Assembly (NCBI RefSeq): GCF_003369565.1
Contig: NZ_PIOD01000007.1
Coordinates: 1-64,000 of the forward strand
Length of the DNA: 64,000 nucleotides
Direction of reading: 5' to 3'
Origin: Oceanobacillus chungangensis
GTDB taxonomy: Bacteria > Bacillota > Bacilli > Bacillales > Amphibacillaceae
The translations under genes were made by a program, and so were the position numbers. Shown one piece after another: positions 34,731 to 44,996 of the stretch (position 1 is its first letter; every line of letters starts with the position of its first letter). The notes beneath the pieces were generated by a model that saw only the letters and a list, made by a program, of their open reading frames with translations, was not told the DNA's origin and made no database searches.

Positions 34731-35528
34731 TTATTCTGCAATGTCTTCTGGTGGCTCCGTAACGTCGAAACCTATCCACTTAATTGAAAGCTCCTTTAAT
34801 TTTCCATTTTCTCTTAATTCATCCATTGCCTTATTTACTGCCTCTAATAGTTTCTCCTTTTCCTTATGAATAGGGATCGCTTGTTCTGTTGAACTAAATT
34901 GTTGGCGTGCTTCTAGTTTTAAACCATGTTCAATCGCGGTTTGACCTGATATTGCATCATTAATTCCTGCGTCACCATGCCCTTCAGCTACAGCCTGCAG
35001 TGCTCTTAAGTCATCATCATAAAAAGCAAATTTATCCGTATATGCTTGAGCCTCTTTATAATAATTAGAGCTTCTATTTAGAGCGACAGTTTTCCCTTTC
35101 AAATCCTCTACCGTTTCGATATCACTTCCAGGAGGTGAAAAAATCATTGAGCCAGAATAATAATATGGGTGAGTAAAATTAACCTGTTCTTTTCGCTCTT
35201 CCGTTATGGTATGGCTGTTAATGGCAATATCATAGCGGCCAGTTTGGATTCCAGTTATCATCCCGCTAAACTCCGCTTTGACGAATTTCGGTTCCAATCC
35301 TAGTATATTCGCTATTTCTCTCCCAACATCAATGTCATAACCAACCATCTCTCCATCTTTCATATCAGTAAAAGGGATAAATCCACCTGAAGAAACAATT
35401 GTTAAATACCCAGGCTCTACAAGGTCAAATTCTGCCTTGGCATCATCGGGTTCAGATTTAGATCCACAGGCTGCTAGAAGCAATAGTAAAATAACCGACA
35501 AAAGGAAAAAGCTTACTAATTTCTGCAT
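34731..35528 (-). CDS. Polar amino acid-binding lipoprotein
   Basis: 265 residues. The lipoprotein signal ends in LLAACGS (Cys21). The mature protein has the bacterial solute-binding family 3 words GGFIPFTDMKDGEMVGYDID, SGMITGIQTGRYDIAINSHT and FTHPYYYSGSMIF. It brings an amino acid to the permease; the exact ligand is not predictable, with cystine or glutamine types possible. Confidence 0.9.
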   Translation of the reverse strand: MQKLVSFFLLSVILLLLLAACGSKSEPDDAKAEFDLVEPGYLTIVSSGGFIPFTDMKDGEMVGYDIDVGREIANILGLEPKFVKAEFSGMITGIQTGRYDIAINSHTITEERKEQVNFTHPYYYSGSMIFSPPGSDIETVEDLKGKTVALNRSSNYYKEAQAYTDKFAFYDDDLRALQAVAEGHGDAGINDAISGQTAIEHGLKLEARQQFSSTEQAIPIHKEKEKLLEAVNKAMDELRENGKLKELSIKWIGFDVTEPPEDIAE

Positions 35529-35746
35529 TGTTTTAGCTCCTTATTAATATTTTTTAACCTTTATTACTCCCTTCAACCGCCTTTCCCGATAAAATAGAAA
35601 CTAGTATTTTAGCAAAATAAATTTTTATTATCTTATGTGAAGATGTCCTAGGTTAGAATGCCTACTTTTAACTTACAACCAATTTTAATTAAAGTATTTC
35701 ATAGCGAATCCAAATCGTTTCTCTTTTCATCTACTAACACCATAAA

Positions 35747-35777
35747 AAAATAACCGCATCATCAAAGACACGGTCAT
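35747..35777 (-). terminator. Terminator of the putB-putC operon
   Basis: On the minus strand TGACCG / CGGTTA forms a weak stem followed by ATTTTTTTA, 13 nt after the putB stop. Confidence 0.6.
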
Positions 35778-35789
35778 TTTCCAAGACTA

Positions 35790-36806
35790 TTATACTGCTT
35801 TTCTCCTCCTCGTTTGCCTTTTCCTCAACAGCATTAGTGCTGACGAAAGAGCAATTCCCCCAAGTATTATTGGCCGCCTTTTTAATTTATCATCATTCGT
35901 ATAAAAGACATCCTTCAATACTAGATTCATATTTTGCGGGCGTTCAGCAAGCCGGCGCATAAAGTATGCGAACCAGTCCGTTCCAAATGGAATATAAGTG
36001 CAGAATGGATACCCTTCCTCAGCGAGTTCATACTGCATTTCCGTTCGGAAGCCGTAGAGCATTTGGAATTCGAATTTACTTTTATCAATCTTTTTGTCAG
36101 CTATAAACATCTTCAATTCATTAATAATGTGGTGGTCATGAGTTGCAATCGAGGTAAACGCATCGCCTAATAAACGCTCTTTTGCAAGCTGAATAAAATT
36201 CCGATCAATCTCCTCTTTTGACTGGTAAGCTACGGATTCAGCTTCTTTGTATGCTCCTTTTACTAGGCGAATTCGTGTATCCTCTAAACCTTCCAAATCA
36301 TCTGCAGCACGATATAAATAGGATTGTATCACTGTACCGATTAGTGGATACGTATCTTTAAAAAGATGCAAGACCTCCATTGTCTGTTCGTAGTGGGAAT
36401 AGTCTTCCATGTCAAAGTTGACAAAAACATTATATTCCTTCGCTACATCAAGCACTTCCTTAATGTTATCAATACAGAATGCACGATCAATATCCAATCC
36501 AAGCAAGGTTAATTTTACAGAAATATGGCAATCCAGCTTCTCCACATGAATCTTTTCTATTATCTTAATTAACTCCTGTTTTGCGGCAGTCGCTTCTGAT
36601 TTTACAGAAATGTACTCTCCTAAATTATCAATCGTGCAGCTAATCCCATTTCGGTTAAGATCCTTCACCACTTTGGTTACGCTCTCAATATTTGTGCCTG
36701 CAACAAATTTTTCAGCACCTAATCGGAATCCCCATTTTTTTGCTTGATCATTCAAACATTTATTATTAGATAAGCCAATGAAAAAATCCCTCGTCACATT
36801 CGCCAT
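35790..36806 (-). CDS. putB: Proline dehydrogenase
   Basis: 338 residues. The FAD/proline site words of the PutA/PRODH barrel are in order: TIDNLGEYIS, DCHISVKLTLLGLD, VNFDMEDYS, RIRLVKGAYKEAE, ATHDHHIINEL, EFQMLYGFRTE and YFMRRLAERPQ. It oxidises proline to pyrroline-5-carboxylate with FAD, passing electrons to the respiratory chain. Compared with monofunctional relatives of about 300 residues it has an added C-terminal tail that is hydrophobic then very basic (RPIILGGIALSSALMLLRKR). The tail may hold the enzyme at the membrane (inference). Confidence 0.92.
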   Translation of the reverse strand: MANVTRDFFIGLSNNKCLNDQAKKWGFRLGAEKFVAGTNIESVTKVVKDLNRNGISCTIDNLGEYISVKSEATAAKQELIKIIEKIHVEKLDCHISVKLTLLGLDIDRAFCIDNIKEVLDVAKEYNVFVNFDMEDYSHYEQTMEVLHLFKDTYPLIGTVIQSYLYRAADDLEGLEDTRIRLVKGAYKEAESVAYQSKEEIDRNFIQLAKERLLGDAFTSIATHDHHIINELKMFIADKKIDKSKFEFQMLYGFRTEMQYELAEEGYPFCTYIPFGTDWFAYFMRRLAERPQNMNLVLKDVFYTNDDKLKRRPIILGGIALSSALMLLRKRQTRRRKAV

Positions 36807-36847
36807 GTCCCTTTCTCCTTTAGCTATTGGCTATTTATATTCCAGCA

Positions 36848-38395
36848 TTAAAATGATTCTGACACTACTTTCGCTTCCAGAAAGTGCTGCAAATAATCTG
36901 GTCCTCCTGCCTTCGAGTCGGTACCTGACATCTTAAAGCCACCAAATGGTTGATAGCCAACAATTGCCGCAGTACATCCACGGTTAAAATAAAGATTACC
37001 TACGTTAAAATCATAGCGGGCACGGTTTAGATGTGCTCGATTATTGGAAATTACTGCTCCCGTTAAGCCGTAGTCCGTATTATTTGCGATTTCTAACATT
37101 TCATCAAAGTCTGCTGCTTTCGTAAAGGCGACAATAGGACCGAAGATTTCCTCCTGCATGATTCTAGCTTGAGGATCTAAATCCTTGAATATAGTCGGAG
37201 AAACAAAGTATCCATTAGTGTCATCTGTTTCACCGCCGTGGACGAGCACACCTTCTTCTTTTCCTATTGCAATGTAGTCTCTTATCTTTTCAAACTGTTT
37301 TTTATTCACGACTGCCCCCATGTAAACATTAGCATTAGCAGGGTTACCAACTGTTAATTGCTTTGTCAAAACAACTACTTTTTCTAAAACGTCATCGTAC
37401 ACATCCTGATGAATAACTGCTCGTGAACATGCAGAACATTTCTGTCCAGAGAAACCGAATGAAGAGTGAACGATCGCTTCAGCTGCTAAATTCAGGTCTG
37501 CGTCATTATCCACGATAATTGTGTCTTTTCCTCCCATTTCGGCAATCACGCGTTTTAGGGATTGTTGTCCTTCATACACTTTCGCTGCCCGTTCATAAAT
37601 TCGTGTTCCAGTCGCTCTTGAACCAGTAAAATTAATGAATCTCGTCTCCTTGTGATCTACCAAATAATCCCCAATCTCTTCCGGATCTCCTGGAATGAAA
37701 TTTACGACTCCCTTTGGCAACCCTGCTTCTTCTAGTACCTCTATTAATTTATAAGCAATGACTGGTGTATTTTCCGATGGCTTTAATAATACTGGATTTC
37801 CAGCTACTACTGGAGCAATTGTCGTACCGCATACAATTGCAAACGCGAAATTCCACGGTGGGATTACAACTCCTGGACCCATCGGTTGATAAAAATATGC
37901 ATTATGCTCATTTGCCCGATCGTTCAGCACCTTCCCCTGTCCAAGCTCTAACATTTGCCTGCCATAATATTCTAGGAAATCAATTCCTTCTGCAATATCG
38001 CCATCCGCTTGATCCCATGGTTTTCCTGCATCATATACAAGCCAAGCAGAAAATTCATGCTTTCTTCTGCGAATAATTGCTGCAGTACGAAAAAGTAAAT
38101 CCGCGCGCTCTGCTGCAGTCCATTTTCTCCATGTTTTAAATGCTTCTAGTGCTGCATCCATTGCTTGATCAACATGCTGCTTCGTAGCTTTGGAAACTTT
38201 ACCAATCAGTTGCTCCTTATCAGCTGGATTCGTTGAGATTAATTTATCCTCTGTAAAAATTTTCTCCCCATTAATTACGATAGGATATTCCTTACCCAAA
38301 TGCTCCTTCACTAATGCTAACGCTTCTTCAAAATCCCTACGATTTGAATCGACATTAAAGTCTGTAAATGGCTCATGCTTAAACGGTAATACCAT
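36848..38395 (-). CDS. putC: 1-pyrroline-5-carboxylate dehydrogenase
   Basis: 515 residues, an aldehyde dehydrogenase of the RocA/PutC type. The NAD-binding FTGSRATG, the Glu in [14 protein letters not shown] and the catalytic Cys in [15 protein letters not shown] are present. It turns glutamate semialdehyde into glutamate, the second step of proline use. It lies 41 nt before putB under one promoter with -24/-12 elements. Confidence 0.94.
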   Translation of the reverse strand: MVLPFKHEPFTDFNVDSNRRDFEEALALVKEHLGKEYPIVINGEKIFTEDKLISTNPADKEQLIGKVSKATKQHVDQAMDAALEAFKTWRKWTAAERADLLFRTAAIIRRRKHEFSAWLVYDAGKPWDQADGDIAEGIDFLEYYGRQMLELGQGKVLNDRANEHNAYFYQPMGPGVVIPPWNFAFAIVCGTTIAPVVAGNPVLLKPSENTPVIAYKLIEVLEEAGLPKGVVNFIPGDPEEIGDYLVDHKETRFINFTGSRATGTRIYERAAKVYEGQQSLKRVIAEMGGKDTIIVDNDADLNLAAEAIVHSSFGFSGQKCSACSRAVIHQDVYDDVLEKVVVLTKQLTVGNPANANVYMGAVVNKKQFEKIRDYIAIGKEEGVLVHGGETDDTNGYFVSPTIFKDLDPQARIMQEEIFGPIVAFTKAADFDEMLEIANNTDYGLTGAVISNNRAHLNRARYDFNVGNLYFNRGCTAAIVGYQPFGGFKMSGTDSKAGGPDYLQHFLEAKVVSESF

Positions 38396-38437
38396 TCCTT
38401 ACACCTCCAATATAATTGCCTTTCTTGTATATTCTAT

Positions 38438-38453
38438 TGCAAGAATCATGCCA
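38438..38453 (-). promoter_or_regulatory. Sigma-54 (SigL) promoter of the putC-putB operon
   Basis: The minus strand reads TGGCATGATTCTTGCA, an excellent -24 (TGGCA) and -12 (TTGCA) pair with correct spacing, about 40 nt before the putC start. A divergent sigma-54 activator gene next door supports it. Confidence 0.85.
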
Positions 38454-38560
38454 ACATTATTCAAGTACAGCATTCTTTTAGCGTTTTCCATGAGTGGAAC
38501 ATTTAATTATTTCAATGCTCAACATTCCAATTGTAAAACTGAGGAATTATTTTATAATAG

Positions 38561-38579
38561 TTGTAAAGTATATTTACAA
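38561..38579. promoter_or_regulatory. Palindromic operator candidate between putC and its activator
   Basis: A perfect inverted repeat TTGTAAA-GTATA-TTTACAA. TTGTAAA also occurs singly near 38531 and 38582. It lies about 120 nt upstream of the -24/-12 promoter, the normal place for activator binding, and overlaps the leader of the activator gene. Confidence 0.45.
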
Positions 38580-38631
38580 TGTTGTAAACATACTGTATAT
38601 AAACAATACAGATTTCGGGAGGTTACTTGAT

Positions 38632-40017
38632 GTGTCGATGTCCCAATACTATCTTGATGCAATATTAGCTACGGAAGATGATGCCATTACTGTTGTCAAT
38701 GAGAAGATGGAGGTAATTTACTGGAATATTGCAGCAGTAAAAACGTACAATATCGAACAGTCAGAAATACTTCATAAACCAATTGATGCGTTTTTCCATA
38801 ATGATGATTTAATGGTGCTTAAAGTGCTGCGAACAAAAGAGGCCGTGAAAAATATGTATCATCAGCCTAGAAACGATACACATGTTGTCATCAATGCATC
38901 GCCTATTTTTAATGGTGAAAATGAAATAATTGGTGCAGTATCCATTGAACGAGACATTTCACAAATCGTGAGATTAAATGATAACCTAGCACACACCTCA
39001 TCCGAATTATATGAACTACGACAAAAGGTCATAACGAACAACGAGGATACCCCCTTCTCTAAGTTAAAGGGAAGCAGTCCAGCATTAAAGCAAACGATTC
39101 AAATTGCAAATAAAGCAGCGAAGACTAATGCAACTACTCTTATACTCGGAGAAAGTGGGACTGGGAAGGAAATCTGCGCACGTGCCATTCATGAAGCAAG
39201 CTTAATAAATGGCGGACCGTTTATTCCCGTCAATTGCGGAGCCATTCCTAATGCTTTATTTGAAAGTGAGCTATTCGGTTATGAAAGCGGATCCTTTACG
39301 GGTGCCGATAAAAATGGCAAAGCTGGAAAAATTGAAATGGCAGATGGCGGCACCATATTTCTCGATGAGGTTGGTGAACTTCCATTAGAAATGCAGGTCA
39401 AGCTGCTTCGTGTTCTACAAGAAAATGTTGTCTATCGAATTGGTGATTCCTCTGGGAAAAAGATTAATGTTCGCTTCGTTGCCGCAACAAATCAGGACCT
39501 AGATGAACTAATGAAAGAGAAAAAATTCCGCAGTGATCTATATTACCGACTAAATGTGATTCAGATTACGATGCCACCTTTACGAAATCGCCTTACCGAT
39601 ATTTATGAGTTAGCAAACTACTTCCTAAATCAATTTGCTGTAAAATATCAAGTCACTAGTCCAAAATTAGAAGCGGATGCATATCAATTTCTCCTTGGCT
39701 ATCATTGGCCAGGAAATGTTCGGGAACTAAGGAATGTGATGGAAAGAATAATTATCCTATCAGATACTTCGGTTATTCAAAAGCAAGATATCTCGCGATT
39801 TTTTCAACAAAATGGATCTAATTCTTATTATGGGGTCGAATTGACCGAAGCAAAGAAATTACCTCGTCAAATCGATCACTTAGAAATACAATTAATCGAG
39901 GAGACACTAATAGAAATGAATGGAAATAAGTCTGCTACAGCTAGGAAACTTGGAATTTCTAGAATGACGCTTTATAAAAAGATAGATAGATATGGAATTA
40001 ACATTACGACTTTTTAA
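38632..40017 (+). CDS. Sigma-54-dependent activator of proline catabolism (RocR-like)
   Basis: About 461 residues. Residues 5-110 look like a PAS sensor ([29 protein letters not shown]). The AAA+ domain follows with Walker [16 protein letters not shown], the sigma-54 contact loop [17 protein letters not shown] (GSFTGA for GAFTGA), Walker [14 protein letters not shown] and arginine-finger region [10 protein letters not shown] Fis-type helix-turn-helix ends the protein ([20 protein letters not shown]). GTG 38632 has GGGAGG 9 nt upstream; ATG 38638 is the alternative. It is divergent from putC and should activate the 38438 promoter in response to proline or a product. Confidence 0.88.
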   Translation: MSMSQYYLDAILATEDDAITVVNEKMEVIYWNIAAVKTYNIEQSEILHKPIDAFFHNDDLMVLKVLRTKEAVKNMYHQPRNDTHVVINASPIFNGENEIIGAVSIERDISQIVRLNDNLAHTSSELYELRQKVITNNEDTPFSKLKGSSPALKQTIQIANKAAKTNATTLILGESGTGKEICARAIHEASLINGGPFIPVNCGAIPNALFESELFGYESGSFTGADKNGKAGKIEMADGGTIFLDEVGELPLEMQVKLLRVLQENVVYRIGDSSGKKINVRFVAATNQDLDELMKEKKFRSDLYYRLNVIQITMPPLRNRLTDIYELANYFLNQFAVKYQVTSPKLEADAYQFLLGYHWPGNVRELRNVMERIIILSDTSVIQKQDISRFFQQNGSNSYYGVELTEAKKLPRQIDHLEIQLIEETLIEMNGNKSATARKLGISRMTLYKKIDRYGINITTF

Positions 40018-40029
40018 TTTGATAATAAT

Positions 40030-40061
40030 GAGGTTCACATACTTATCTGAATGTGAACCTC
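40030..40061. terminator. Bidirectional terminator between the activator gene and sbcC
   Basis: GAGGTTCACAT / ATGTGAACCTC with a 10-nt loop, followed on the plus strand by TCAACATTTTTATTT. Confidence 0.8.
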
Positions 40062-40077
40062 TCAACATTTTTATTTA

Positions 40078-40212
40078 TCAATCCTTCTGTATCGTAGCAA
40101 TTTGGTCTTCGATATCTGAAATTTTTTTTCGTTCTTTGATTTCACTTCCATCTAAAAAAACACAATTTATTTCATAATAAACTTCGCCTGGCTGTAGCCT
40201 TCCTTCGTCTTC
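40078..40212 (-). pseudogene. Start-less open stretch at the end of the sbcDC operon
   Basis: Overlapping the last codons of sbcC in another frame, 44 codons run to a stop at 40078-40080. They read VFLDGSEIKERKKISDIEDQ then IATIQKD, which looks like a natural coiled-coil end. No start codon is present. It may be the relic of a small gene following sbcC, or an accidental frame. Confidence 0.2.
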
Positions 40213-43200
40213 TTAACCTCAAGCATTGCTGGGAACATGGCTTTCAGTTCACCAACATGGGAAATGACACCAATCATTCTTCCTGATTGCTGCAGGTCAA
40301 TTAATGCGTCAATTGCCTTTGTTAGAGATTCCTCATCTAACGAACCGAAGCCCTCATCAATAAACATCGTATCAATGGAAATATTGCCTTGGAAGCTTTG
40401 AATGACATCCGACATTCCGAGAGCCAATGAAAGTGAAGCATTAAACTTCTCTCCACCAGATAAGGTTTTTACATCACGCGCCTGTCCGGTATAGGCATCA
40501 TAAACATCTAATGCCAAACCACTCTGTCTGCCATGCGTTTCTTGACGATCACTACGCATTAAGTAAAATTGTCCATTTGATAGTCCACGTAAACGACCAT
40601 TTGCAGCATCGATAATTTGTTCCAAGTACTCAATTTGTAAGTATCGTTCAAATGAGAGTTTCATATTGTTATGCCCTCGCATCACATCATATAATTCCGC
40701 GATTGTGGCTAGTTGCTTTTCCTCTTTCTCTACTTCAGTTTGGGCATTGGTAATACTTTCCTTTAACATGGCAGCTTGCTGATTATTTTCCTTCGACAGA
40801 TTCAACTGTTGGAATGTATACTCGTATGCCTGCTTTAGTTGCGCTAATTCTTGCTCAAGAGTAGTTAAGTCTATCTTCGTCTTCTCCTTAAGTGAATCTT
40901 TTAATTCATTTACTTGTTGCATTAAAGTAGTGAGAAGTTGATTAAATTGCTTAATTGCATCCTTCCATTTTTGCTGTTCTTCTTCTGGAAGCTTGGCTTG
41001 AGAATATGCGTCAACCGACTCGAATTTAGCATTAGTTAGTGCTTCCTTAAATTGGTTTTCAGACCGTTCACGCTTTTCCTTCGTTTCTTGTAATTGCTTC
41101 ATTGCGTTGGAAAGGTCAGCCACTATTCGCGTCTGCTCTTCTTTTGCTTTTTGGTAATTGGCTTGTGCTTCTTCCCAAGCCTTTTGCATTGCTAATTTAA
41201 GGACATGCTTTTCACTGATTTGCTTTTCTAATTCCGCTAAAACTCTAACCTCTTCCGGAATTTTCTTTATTCTATCTTCATATACTGCAACATCACTCTT
41301 ATAAGTTGTTTTCAACTCATAATATGACTTTTCAATTTCGTCTTTTCTTGGCTCTAACTGTTTTATTTCCGAAGTTAATTTTTCTTGAACTTCTTTCATT
41401 TTCTTAAGCTGGTCGCGAAGTTCAATTAATTGCTTCTCTTCCTCACCTAATCGTTTCCCATCTAATGTTAACTGCTCAATAGCAACCGCTACATCCTGCA
41501 ACGCAATATTAAATGAACGAACCTCATGTTCCTTCTCCTCTAGCTGTGCCTGATTTGCTCGTAGTCCAACTGTGGCATCACGGTATTCACGATCTACATT
41601 ATCTAAGTCACGCTTCAATATATCCAGCTGTTCTCTAGTCACCACATCCGTTGCTGTAACTGCTTTATTCGGATGTTCCAAACTTCCACAGACTGGACAA
41701 GCTTCACCATCATGCAAATGTTCCGCCAATACGATTGCTTGATTATTTAACCATGAACCTTCTGCCTGCTGATAAGATGCTTTATGTTGTTCGAAAAGTC
41801 CTTTCTTTGTTTGGACATCTTTCTCAAACTTGTCTTGGGCATCCTTCAGCTTTCGGTATGCCATCAACACTTTTACTTTTTCACGCATAACTTGTAAGGT
41901 TTGTTGTTTTTCGTGTAATTGGCTTACTGCATTATCATTCACTTTAATTTTTTCCTGATATGCTTCAAGCTCGTCCCGTTTTACCTTTAGGACTTCTTTT
42001 GCTTTATTCAAGTCATGTAGAGTTTGCTTCCCTTTATTTTCGAGTGTTTGTAAATGCTTTTTTCGATCATCAATATCCTTCACAATTGGTAAATGATCAT
42101 TTAATTGTTCTAGCTGTTTACTTACAAATTCTCTTTTTTCCTGATTACTTTCTTCCAATTTATACCGTTCTTCTGCTTTTGAAAAATTTAGCTCCACTTT
42201 TTTCTTCGTTTCTTCTACTAGTGCTATATTTCTTTGTTTTGCCTTTTCCTCGGTTCGCAGTTCTTCAAGATGTTTTTCAAAAATCTCAATTGTATTCGCA
42301 CGTTCTGCCGCTTCCAGCTGTTCCTCCCTTTTAGCAAAATGTGGAACTTGTGCCTGCTGCTCCTTTAGCTGGTTTTCTTTATGATCCAACTCAGTAAACC
42401 GCTCATTTATTGCTTTTGCTTGATGAAAAGCAGTTTGCTTCTTATCATGTGAATGATATGCTTCTTCATATTTTTGTTGGTCAAGCTCAATTTTCCCAAG
42501 ATAAAATTGAATCTCTTTTTCTAGTCCTGCAATAACTTGATTGACGTTATAGTATTCTGATGTAAGCACATTAAATAAAGATGAATCCTCACGTTTCGGC
42601 AAGACGCTCATGATGTTCTGAATATAATGATCTCTTGTTTGCTTTATTTTATTAAAATCTTGCTCGACTTTATTCTTTTTATTTCTTAATAGCTCATTCA
42701 AATGCTTGTAATTCTCTGTTTTAAACAATCTTCTTAAGATCGCTTCTTTATTTTCTGTTTTGGAGGTTAGTAATTTGCGAAACTCTCCCTGTGGCAGCAT
42801 GACAATTTGTTTAAATTGGTCCTGTGTGAGACCAATAATTGATTCTATTTTCTTATCGATTTCCGAAACGATTTGTCGATCAACACAAGGAATCTCTTTA
42901 CCATCCCGTTGTTCAAAAAATTCATATCGTTCCCCTGTTTTCGACTTATTTCCTTGCTTAACGTGGCCTAATTGGCGAAGCACACGAAATACTTTACCAC
43001 TTAATTCAAATTCCAGTTCTACCGCTGTATTCGTATTATCGTCAGCAAAATCACTGCGAAGCATTCGATTATCCTCGCGATCCGTTCCACTTGCACTTCC
43101 ATATAAAGCAAAACAGATAGCATCGAAAATCGTCGTTTTCCCTGCACCAGTATTTCCGGAAATAACAAATAATCTATTTTCCCCTAGTTCAGTGAAATCT

Positions 43201-43259
43201 ATTATTTCTTTACTTTTATATGGACCAAATGCTATCAACGTTAATTTTAGTGGTTTCAA
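40167..43259 (-). CDS. sbcC: Exonuclease subunit SbcC
   Basis: 1030 residues, the usual SMC-like layout. Walker A is in VISGNTGAGKTTIFDAICF near residue 34-52. Two long coiled coils flank a zinc hook GEACPVCGSLEHP near residue 515-527. The C-terminal head has the signature KTLSGGEKFNASLSLALG and Walker B ISIDTMFIDEGFGSLDEE. With SbcD it cuts hairpins and protein-blocked DNA ends. It follows sbcD by 78 nt. Confidence 0.96.
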   Translation of the reverse strand: MKPLKLTLIAFGPYKSKEIIDFTELGENRLFVISGNTGAGKTTIFDAICFALYGSASGTDREDNRMLRSDFADDNTNTAVELEFELSGKVFRVLRQLGHVKQGNKSKTGERYEFFEQRDGKEIPCVDRQIVSEIDKKIESIIGLTQDQFKQIVMLPQGEFRKLLTSKTENKEAILRRLFKTENYKHLNELLRNKKNKVEQDFNKIKQTRDHYIQNIMSVLPKREDSSLFNVLTSEYYNVNQVIAGLEKEIQFYLGKIELDQQKYEEAYHSHDKKQTAFHQAKAINERFTELDHKENQLKEQQAQVPHFAKREEQLEAAERANTIEIFEKHLEELRTEEKAKQRNIALVEETKKKVELNFSKAEERYKLEESNQEKREFVSKQLEQLNDHLPIVKDIDDRKKHLQTLENKGKQTLHDLNKAKEVLKVKRDELEAYQEKIKVNDNAVSQLHEKQQTLQVMREKVKVLMAYRKLKDAQDKFEKDVQTKKGLFEQHKASYQQAEGSWLNNQAIVLAEHLHDGEACPVCGSLEHPNKAVTATDVVTREQLDILKRDLDNVDREYRDATVGLRANQAQLEEKEHEVRSFNIALQDVAVAIEQLTLDGKRLGEEEKQLIELRDQLKKMKEVQEKLTSEIKQLEPRKDEIEKSYYELKTTYKSDVAVYEDRIKKIPEEVRVLAELEKQISEKHVLKLAMQKAWEEAQANYQKAKEEQTRIVADLSNAMKQLQETKEKRERSENQFKEALTNAKFESVDAYSQAKLPEEEQQKWKDAIKQFNQLLTTLMQQVNELKDSLKEKTKIDLTTLEQELAQLKQAYEYTFQQLNLSKENNQQAAMLKESITNAQTEVEKEEKQLATIAELYDVMRGHNNMKLSFERYLQIEYLEQIIDAANGRLRGLSNGQFYLMRSDRQETHGRQSGLALDVYDAYTGQARDVKTLSGGEKFNASLSLALGMSDVIQSFQGNISIDTMFIDEGFGSLDEESLTKAIDALIDLQQSGRMIGVISHVGELKAMFPAMLEVKKTKEGYSQAKFIMK

Positions 43260-43337
43260 TCTAGATTCCCCTCTCTATTTCCACTACATAAGTTCAACTA
43301 AAGCTGTCAAAAAAAGACTCCATTTAATCTTAGTTTT

Positions 43338-44528
43338 CTATGAAATTACTTCTGTTTTTTTCGTACTTTCGCCTGTTTCGTTCTCCTCTTTTAGAAGCTC
43401 ATCAAGAACTTCGATAAATATTGACTCTGTTTCTCCAGTTGCCTCCGCACCTTTAACTTCCTTATAGAACGCTTTAAATAGATCAATATCACTTAATTTG
43501 CTTCGGCTCTCCGATGCGTTTCCTACCGTACGCATTGTCGTTAACGTATAGTTTTTACGCTCGACATGCATAGCATTTGGATAAACAGAACGAACTTTCT
43601 CCATTGGTGATAAAACTGGAGTCTCGTCCAGTAATTTAATAAATACATAATCCTCATTTATCGGTTGTTTCAGTAGATCATCCAATGTTGCTTCAACCGT
43701 TCTCATATCACGTTTTGGAATGAGTAATCTCTTTTCAATTGATACGTTTCCGTCCGCATCCATCTCTACAATATGGAAGCCCTTTTTATGGTTTTCTTCC
43801 GAAATGGAGTATTTTAAAATCGAACCGGAATAACGAATCTTTTCAGCCAATACATGATGTGCCTGATGCAAATGACCTAGTGCTGTATAATGAAACGGTT
43901 CGAAATGATGGGCATCGACATATTCTGCCCCACCAATTGACAACGGACGCTCTGAATCACTCGTATTCTCCTCAACCTCGCCGAATGGTGTGACAAATGC
44001 ATGTCCAACATATATATGACGGCTAGCAGGATCCATCTTTTTCTGAATACGCTCAACAATCTCTCTTGCTGCATCATTATGCGTACGAATCTCGTCATCC
44101 TCTAAGACATTCCGTACTACACTTGGGTCACAATATGGAATAAGATGAAATTGTACTTCCCCGAATTCATCATGAAATATAATAGGTTCGATCTCCTTAG
44201 TGAAATTTCCAACAATATGCAGCCCATTTTTCTTCATGATACTGCTGCCAAAATTTAATCTTCCAGGACTGTCATGATTACCCGCTACAGCTAAGACTGG
44301 TGTTTGTAAATCAATCACGATTTTTTCCAGCACCTCATCCAGTAAATGAACCGCATCTGTCGGTGGGACCGCACGATCATATAGATCCCCGGCTACAATT
44401 ACCGCATCCGGCTTCTCTTTTTTAATCATGTCGATGAATTGCTCTAATATAAATCGTTGGTCCTCTGTCATATATACACCTTGCACTAATTTTCCTAAAT
44501 GCCAATCAGCTGTATGGAAAAATTTCAT
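43338..44528 (-). CDS. sbcD: Exonuclease subunit SbcD
   Basis: 396 residues from ATG 44528 (GGGGAAAGG 4 nt upstream; the frame runs to 44567 without need). The Mre11-type phosphoesterase motifs are FHTADWHLG, VIVAGDLYDRAVPP, LAVAGNHDSP, YVGHAFV and TALGHLHQAH. It supplies the Mn-dependent nuclease for the SbcCD complex. The C-terminal tail is acidic and helical. Confidence 0.95.
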   Translation of the reverse strand: MKFFHTADWHLGKLVQGVYMTEDQRFILEQFIDMIKKEKPDAVIVAGDLYDRAVPPTDAVHLLDEVLEKIVIDLQTPVLAVAGNHDSPGRLNFGSSIMKKNGLHIVGNFTKEIEPIIFHDEFGEVQFHLIPYCDPSVVRNVLEDDEIRTHNDAAREIVERIQKKMDPASRHIYVGHAFVTPFGEVEENTSDSERPLSIGGAEYVDAHHFEPFHYTALGHLHQAHHVLAEKIRYSGSILKYSISEENHKKGFHIVEMDADGNVSIEKRLLIPKRDMRTVEATLDDLLKQPINEDYVFIKLLDETPVLSPMEKVRSVYPNAMHVERKNYTLTTMRTVGNASESRSKLSDIDLFKAFYKEVKGAEATGETESIFIEVLDELLKEENETGESTKKTEVIS

Positions 44529-44996
44529 TAACCTTTCCCCTTTCATTTCTAGTATTATAGTAAACAATTATTTTAGTTTAGAAACACATATCAAACATTC
44601 ATCTAGTTATATTTTAACATGATGGGCGCCTTATCGATTCGCTCAAGTTGTTATCTCAGACCATTTTCTATAAGCTTGGTTATTTTTTACTCTACTATGC
44701 AACTTGGAATATGATTGGTCACTAACTAGTCGCAGAGAATATAATCTTTCTCGGCCTTTATTTAAGATAGTCGATTAGCAAGATTTAGTCAAAAGTGCAA
44801 AACTAATTTTTATAGTGTGTATTTCTTTTAAAAAAGATGAACGATTTTCCAAAATTGCATTTTAATTGATGATTGGGCGATTTTACAATTGTTCATCTAT
44901 CGAAAGTAAAATAAACGACAAGTTTTTAATAGATGAATAGGACCTGCCCTATCCCCATACATATAGAAAGAATGCAATAAACGGAAGGAGGATCTT
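44529..44996. other. Intergenic gap upstream of cotJ
   Basis: About 470 bp of AT-rich sequence between divergent sbcD and cotJA. I see no gene. It should hold the sbcDC promoter and the cotJ promoter described next. Confidence 0.5.
44934..44963 (+). promoter_or_regulatory. Possible SigE promoter of cotJABC
   Basis: CATACATA at 44956-44963 resembles the SigE -10 (CATACANT) and TGAATAG lies 15 nt before it as a weak -35. In Bacillus subtilis cotJ is transcribed by SigE in the mother cell. The -35 match is poor. Confidence 0.4.

Noticed and set aside
42760-43467. 235-codon frame opposite sbcC and sbcD
   Set aside because: Shadow frame over two certain genes; Ser-rich text.
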